Source: Pseudomonas sp. REP124 (GTDB taxonomy: Bacteria > Pseudomonadota > Gammaproteobacteria > Pseudomonadales > Pseudomonadaceae). From it: 50,065 nt of DNA. The stretch lies in the NCBI RefSeq assembly GCF_020164475.1, contig NZ_JAIQWX010000033.1, forward strand, positions 1 to 50,065, given 5' to 3'. Positions 46,412-50,065 of the stretch are shown one piece after another (within the stretch, counting starts at the first letter, position 1; every line of letters starts with the position of its first letter). The notes below the pieces were generated by a model. That model saw only the letters and a list, made by a program, of their open reading frames with translations, did no database searches and had not been told where the DNA came from. The position numbers and the translations under genes were made by a program.

Positions 46412-46834
46412 ATGCGTCATTACGAAATCATCTTTCTGGTCCACCCTGACCAGAGCGAGCAAGTCGGCGGCATGGTTGAGCGTTACACCAAGCTGATCGA
46501 AGAAGACGGCGGCAAAATCCACCGTCTGGAAGACTGGGGCCGTCGTCAACTGGCCTACGCAATCAACAATGTTCACAAGGCTCACTACGTGATGCTGAAC
46601 GTTGAGTGCACTGGCAAGGCCCTGGCCGAGCTGGAAGACAACTTCCGTTACAACGATGCAGTGATCCGTAACCTGGTCATCCGTCGCGACGAAGCCGTTA
46701 CCGGCCAGTCCGAGATGCTCAAGGCTGAAGAAAACCGCAGTGAGCGCCGTGAGCGTCGCGACCGTCCTGAGCACGAAGGCGCTGAAAGCGCTGATAGTGA
46801 TGACAGCGACAACAGCGATAACGCTGACGAGTAA
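46412..46834 (+). CDS. rpsF: RpsF, 30S ribosomal protein S6
   Basis: A 140-residue S6. The [18 protein letters not shown] start and [14 protein letters not shown] stretch are typical; the last 25 residues are acidic (runs of Asp/Ser/Asn), the tail to which RimK adds glutamates. AAGGAG lies six bases before the ATG. First gene of rpsF-rpsR-DUF2232-rplI. Confidence 0.97.
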   Translation: MRHYEIIFLVHPDQSEQVGGMVERYTKLIEEDGGKIHRLEDWGRRQLAYAINNVHKAHYVMLNVECTGKALAELEDNFRYNDAVIRNLVIRRDEAVTGQSEMLKAEENRSERRERRDRPEHEGAESADSDDSDNSDNADE

Positions 46835-46862
46835 TCCACGGACCTTTTAAGGAGCCTATCAA

Positions 46863-47093
46863 ATGGCACGTTTCTTCCGTCGTCGTAAATTCTGCCGCTT
46901 CACCGCTGAAGACGTGAAAGAGATCGATTACAAAGATCTCAACACTCTGAAAGCCTACGTATCCGAGACCGGCAAAATCGTTCCAAGCCGCATCACCGGT
47001 ACCAAAGCTCGTTATCAGCGTCAGCTGGCCACCGCTATCAAGCGCGCCCGCTTCCTGGCCCTGCTGGCCTACACCGACAGCCACGGCCGCTGA
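46863..47093 (+). CDS. rpsR: RpsR, 30S ribosomal protein S18
   Basis: A 76-residue S18 that binds S6 on the 30S platform. It has the family pattern: an early [10 protein letters not shown], then [19 protein letters not shown] and [27 protein letters not shown] before the ATG. 28 bases after rpsF. Confidence 0.97.
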
Positions 47094-47129
47094 GACCGGG
47101 CAGTCGACACGTAGCAAAGGATTGAATGT

Positions 47130-48023
47130 ATGCGTGCCTTAGCTGAGTTCATCATGCGGGGCCGTATGCAGGCCACTCTGGTAGTGGCTGGATGCGCGGC
47201 GTTGCCGCTGTTGTATTGGTTGGGTGCTGCCGCCGGATGCCTTGTGCTCTTGCGGCGCGGAATGAAGGACGCCCTGGGCGTTCTTGCTCTGGGACTGCTG
47301 CCGGCGTTGATCTGGTGGCTGTACTCCGACGACCCACGGGCACTTCTGGTGCTGCTGGGGTCTGCGAGCCTTGCGTTGGTTTTGCGCGCAAGTGAGTCCT
47401 GGCTCCGCGTGCTGCTGGTCAGCATAGCGATGGGAGTGGTGTTTTCAGTGGTGCTGGGGACGGCTTTTGGTCCCCAGATCGAGATGCTGGCGCAGGCTTT
47501 GATCAAAGTCATGCCGTCGCTACTCGGTCAGGTCTACCAGCAGATGTCGGTAGACGAGCAAGCGCGTTTCGCGGCCCTGATTGCACCTATCCTGACCGGC
47601 CTGATAGCGGCCTTGCTGCAAATCGTCAGTGTGCTGAGCCTGATTGTCGGGCGCTACTGGCAGGCGTTGTTGTACAACCCAGGTGGTTTCGGTCGCGAGT
47701 TTCGCGCCGTGAGAATCCCGCTGGGGCCCGCGATGTTGCTGCTGGCGGGCATGGTTGTGACACCGAACTTCGGTGCCCAGATGTCCATGCTTGTGCCGTT
47801 GTGCAGCGTACCGCTGGTTTTCGCCGGACTGGCCCTGATTCACGGGCTGGTGGCGCAAAAGCGACTGGCCAGGTTCTGGCTGGTGGGGTTGTACGTAACG
47901 CTGTTGCTGTTCATGCAGCTGATCTATCCGTTGCTGGTGGTCCTGGCCATCGTCGACAGCCTGATTGATTTTCGCGGGCGTCTGGCGTCGAAAGACGCTG
48001 ATAACGCGAACGGTGAAGGTTAA
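47130..48023 (+). CDS. DUF2232-like multispanning membrane protein
   Basis: A 297-residue inner-membrane protein with about eight hydrophobic segments and no known domain beyond DUF2232/YybS-like similarity. Its place between rpsR and rplI is kept in pseudomonads, as far as I recall. The function is unknown. AAGGA lies about eight bases upstream of the ATG. Local GC and codon use are like its neighbours, so no sign of recent transfer. Sharing a transcript with three ribosomal proteins implies steady growth-linked expression. Confidence 0.8.
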   Translation: MRALAEFIMRGRMQATLVVAGCAALPLLYWLGAAAGCLVLLRRGMKDALGVLALGLLPALIWWLYSDDPRALLVLLGSASLALVLRASESWLRVLLVSIAMGVVFSVVLGTAFGPQIEMLAQALIKVMPSLLGQVYQQMSVDEQARFAALIAPILTGLIAALLQIVSVLSLIVGRYWQALLYNPGGFGREFRAVRIPLGPAMLLLAGMVVTPNFGAQMSMLVPLCSVPLVFAGLALIHGLVAQKRLARFWLVGLYVTLLLFMQLIYPLLVVLAIVDSLIDFRGRLASKDADNANGEG

Positions 48024-48041
48024 AAGTTAGAGGATTTCCAA

Positions 48042-48488
48042 ATGCAACTGATCCTTCTGGAAAAAATCGCAAACCTGGGCAACCTGGGCGATAAAGTAAA
48101 CGTTAAGGCCGGTTACGGCCGTAACTACCTGCTGCCTTTCGGCAAAGCCACCGCTGCGACCGCTGCCAACCTGGCTGCGTTCGAAGAGCGTCGCGCTGAG
48201 CTGGAAAAAGCTGCAGCTGACCGTAAAGCATCGGCTGAAAGCCGCGCTGCTCACCTGGCTGAGCTGGAAGTGACCATCACTGCCACTGCCGGTGACGAAG
48301 GCAAGCTGTTCGGTTCGATCGGCACCCACGACATCGCTGACGCACTGACCGCCTCCGGCGTTGAAGTGCAGAAGAGCGAAGTTCGTCTGCCGAACGGCAC
48401 CATCCGCAACGTAGGCGAATTCGACGTAGCCGTGCACCTGCACGCTGAAGTTGAAGCCACCGTACGCGTTGTCGTGGTAGCAGCTTAA
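48042..48488 (+). CDS. rplI: RplI, 50S ribosomal protein L9
   Basis: A 148-residue L9. The N-terminal domain [19 protein letters not shown] and [16 protein letters not shown] is followed by the long connecting helix rich in Ala/Glu/Lys and a C-terminal rRNA-binding domain. GAGG lies eight bases before the ATG. A terminator follows. Confidence 0.97.
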   Translation: MQLILLEKIANLGNLGDKVNVKAGYGRNYLLPFGKATAATAANLAAFEERRAELEKAAADRKASAESRAAHLAELEVTITATAGDEGKLFGSIGTHDIADALTASGVEVQKSEVRLPNGTIRNVGEFDVAVHLHAEVEATVRVVVVAA

Positions 48489-48534
48489 GCAACACCTGAT
48501 CGGCTGGCGGCTTGTCCGTCAGGCGGTTAACATC

Positions 48535-48570
48535 GGGCACGATCCTGTTTACAGGTCGTGCCCTTTGTCT
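48535..48570 (+). terminator. Terminator after rplI
   Basis: GGGCACGA / TCGTGCCC extended by CCTG/CAGG around TTTA, then TTTGTCTTT. It separates the ribosomal operon from dnaB. Confidence 0.82.
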
Positions 48571-48623
48571 TTCTGGCAATACCTGTTTTTCAACCCCTGC
48601 TTTTCCAAACAATCCAAGTGGCC

Positions 48624-50021
48624 ATGAACGAAATCTCAGTTCCCGAGCAATACGATCTGCAAACCGCCGCGCTGAAGGTGCCGCCGCATTCCATCGAGGC
48701 CGAACAGGCTGTGCTCGGTGGTCTGATGCTGGACAACAACGCCTGGGAGCGCGTGCTCGATCAAGTCTCCGACGGTGATTTCTATCGACATGACCACCGC
48801 CTGATTTTCCGTGCGATCTCCAAGCTTGCCGATCAGAACATGCCGATCGACGTCGTGACCCTGGCCGAGCAATTGGACAAGGAAGGACAGACGTCCCAGG
48901 TCGGCGGCCTTGGTTACCTGGGTGAACTGGCGAAAAACACGCCGTCCGTCGCCAATATTAAGGCCTATGCGCAGATCGTCCGCCAGCGTGCGACCTTGCG
49001 CCAACTGATCGGCATCAGCAACGAGATCGCCGACAGTGCCTTCAACCCCGAAGGCCGTACCGCCGAAGAGATTCTCGACGAGGCCGAGCGGCAGATCTTC
49101 CAGATCGCCGAGGCCCGCCCGAAGACCAGCGGTCCGGTGGGTGTGAACGATTTGCTGACCAAGGCCATCGACCGCATCGACACTCTGTTCAACACAGGTG
49201 AAGGGATCACCGGCCTGTCTACCGGTTACACCGATCTCGACGACAAGACCAGTGGCCTGCAGCCGGCCGACCTGATCATCGTCGCCGGCCGTCCGTCGAT
49301 GGGTAAGACCACCTTTGCGATGAACCTGGTGGAAAACGCCGTACTGCGCAGCGACAAGGCGGTTCTGGTGTACTCCCTCGAGATGCCAGGTGAATCGCTG
49401 ATCATGCGTATGCTTTCGTCCCTGGGCCGTATCGATCAGACCAAGGTTCGTTCCGGCCAACTGGAGGACGATGACTGGCCGCGTCTGACTTCGGCGGTCA
49501 ACCTGCTCAACGACCGCAAGTTGTTCATCGACGATACAGCCGGTATCAGCCCGTCCGAGATGCGCGCCCGCACCCGTCGTCTGGTGCGTGAGCACGGCGA
49601 AATCGGCCTGATCATGATCGACTACCTGCAGCTGATGCAGATCCCGGGCTCCAGCGGTGATAACCGGACCAACGAGATTTCCGAGATCTCCCGTTCCCTG
49701 AAAGCCCTGGCCAAGGAATTCAACTGCCCGGTGGTGGCACTGTCCCAGCTCAACCGCTCCCTGGAACAGCGGCCGAACAAGCGCCCGGTGAACTCCGACT
49801 TGCGCGAATCCGGAGCGATCGAGCAGGACGCCGACGTGATCATGTTCGTGTACCGCGACGAGGTGTATCACCCGGAAACCGAGCACAAAGGCATCGCCGA
49901 AATCATCATCGGCAAGCAGCGTAACGGCCCGATCGGCTTTATCCGGCTGGCGTTCATCGGTAAATACACCCGGTTCGAGAACCTGGCGCCGGGTAGCTAT
50001 AACTTCGATGATGACGAATAA
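48624..50021 (+). CDS. dnaB: DnaB, replicative DNA helicase
   Basis: The 465-residue hexameric 5'-3' helicase at the replication fork. N-terminal primase-contact domain (about 20-150), linker helix, then a RecA-like motor with Walker A GRPSMGKTT near 223, Walker B MIDYLQLM near 333 and the DLRESGAIEQDADV arginine-finger region near 395. No intein. The ATG at 48624 gives the usual N-terminus MNEISVPEQYDLQT; only a weak AAGTGG precedes it. Ends 20 bases before a REP that is cut by the window end. Confidence 0.97.
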   Translation: MNEISVPEQYDLQTAALKVPPHSIEAEQAVLGGLMLDNNAWERVLDQVSDGDFYRHDHRLIFRAISKLADQNMPIDVVTLAEQLDKEGQTSQVGGLGYLGELAKNTPSVANIKAYAQIVRQRATLRQLIGISNEIADSAFNPEGRTAEEILDEAERQIFQIAEARPKTSGPVGVNDLLTKAIDRIDTLFNTGEGITGLSTGYTDLDDKTSGLQPADLIIVAGRPSMGKTTFAMNLVENAVLRSDKAVLVYSLEMPGESLIMRMLSSLGRIDQTKVRSGQLEDDDWPRLTSAVNLLNDRKLFIDDTAGISPSEMRARTRRLVREHGEIGLIMIDYLQLMQIPGSSGDNRTNEISEISRSLKALAKEFNCPVVALSQLNRSLEQRPNKRPVNSDLRESGAIEQDADVIMFVYRDEVYHPETEHKGIAEIIIGKQRNGPIGFIRLAFIGKYTRFENLAPGSYNFDDDE

Positions 50022-50046
50022 GATTTTCGTCGCCTGACGGGGCCTC

Positions 50047-50065
50047 TTCGCGGGCAAGCCTCGCT
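50047..50065 (-). repeat. REP cut by the window end
   Basis: TTCGCGGGCAAGCCTCGCT is the start of the same arm subtype as at 39208; its left flank GGCCTC also matches the element at 11853. The partner arm should lie just beyond the window. Confidence 0.75.

Overview
The window is ordinary core chromosome of a gamma-proteobacterium, almost certainly a Pseudomonas of the fluorescens group. Three things point there. The gene order (nudF-cpdA-yqiA-parE-parC; serB; psd-rhdA-HDOD; motAB; rsgA; orn; queG-nnr-tsaE-amiB-mutL-miaA-hfq-hflX-hflKC; hisZ-purA; tRNA-Leu-rnr-rlmB-rpsF-rpsR-rplI-dnaB) is the pseudomonad order. Coding is strongly GC-biased. The gaps carry the REP/REPIN palindromes typical of fluorescent pseudomonads. 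I found no phage, insertion sequence, CRISPR array, toxin island or defence island.

Layout. 1-2.1 kb: thiamin-precursor transporter cytX, converging on a DUF3298-type lipoprotein. 2.3-10.9 kb: one long forward block, nudF, a DUF1249 gene, cpdA, yqiA, parE, two small exported proteins, parC. The two envelope genes are translationally coupled between the two topoisomerase IV subunit genes. 11-13.6 kb: a PqiC-like lipoprotein, a REP-rich gap, and a HAMP membrane protein (AhpA/YtjB family) divergent from serB. 15-18.3 kb: reverse-strand operon HDOD-rhdA-psd. 18.4-20.4 kb: flagellar stator motAB behind a sigma-28-like promoter. 20.5-23 kb: rsgA and orn (divergent), and a TRIC-family channel gene.

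23-34.3 kb: queG reads left; the superoperon nnr-tsaE-amiB-mutL-miaA-hfq-hflX-hflK-hflC reads right, with many start/stop overlaps. 34.5-37.1 kb: hisZ and purA. 37.2-41.9 kb: a chemoreceptor and a two-gene ferric-type ABC importer with a Fur-like site and no ATPase gene; I regard this as a lineage-specific insert between purA and the tRNA-Leu/rnr block. 42.1-42.5 kb: two tRNA-Leu(CAG) genes, each with its own promoter and terminator. 42.7-50 kb: rnr-rlmB, then rpsF-rpsR-DUF2232-rplI and dnaB.

Many of these genes serve information processing: chromosome decatenation, mismatch repair, tRNA modification, ribosome assembly, RNA turnover and replication. Others serve the envelope and motility. No gene set looked like an undescribed system. 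The most instructive signal outside genes is the REPIN population. Two pairs of elements, about 31 kb and 19 kb apart, share not only their palindromic arms but also their internal spacers, which suggests the whole element, not the single REP, is the unit that spreads. Other points worth a check are a TPP-riboswitch-like core overlapping the cytX start, a cyclase-like domain in the AhpA-family protein, a hairpin in the rpsF leader, and the compensatory base-pair difference between the two tRNA-Leu copies. Comparisons with P. aeruginosa gene order are from memory, not from a search.
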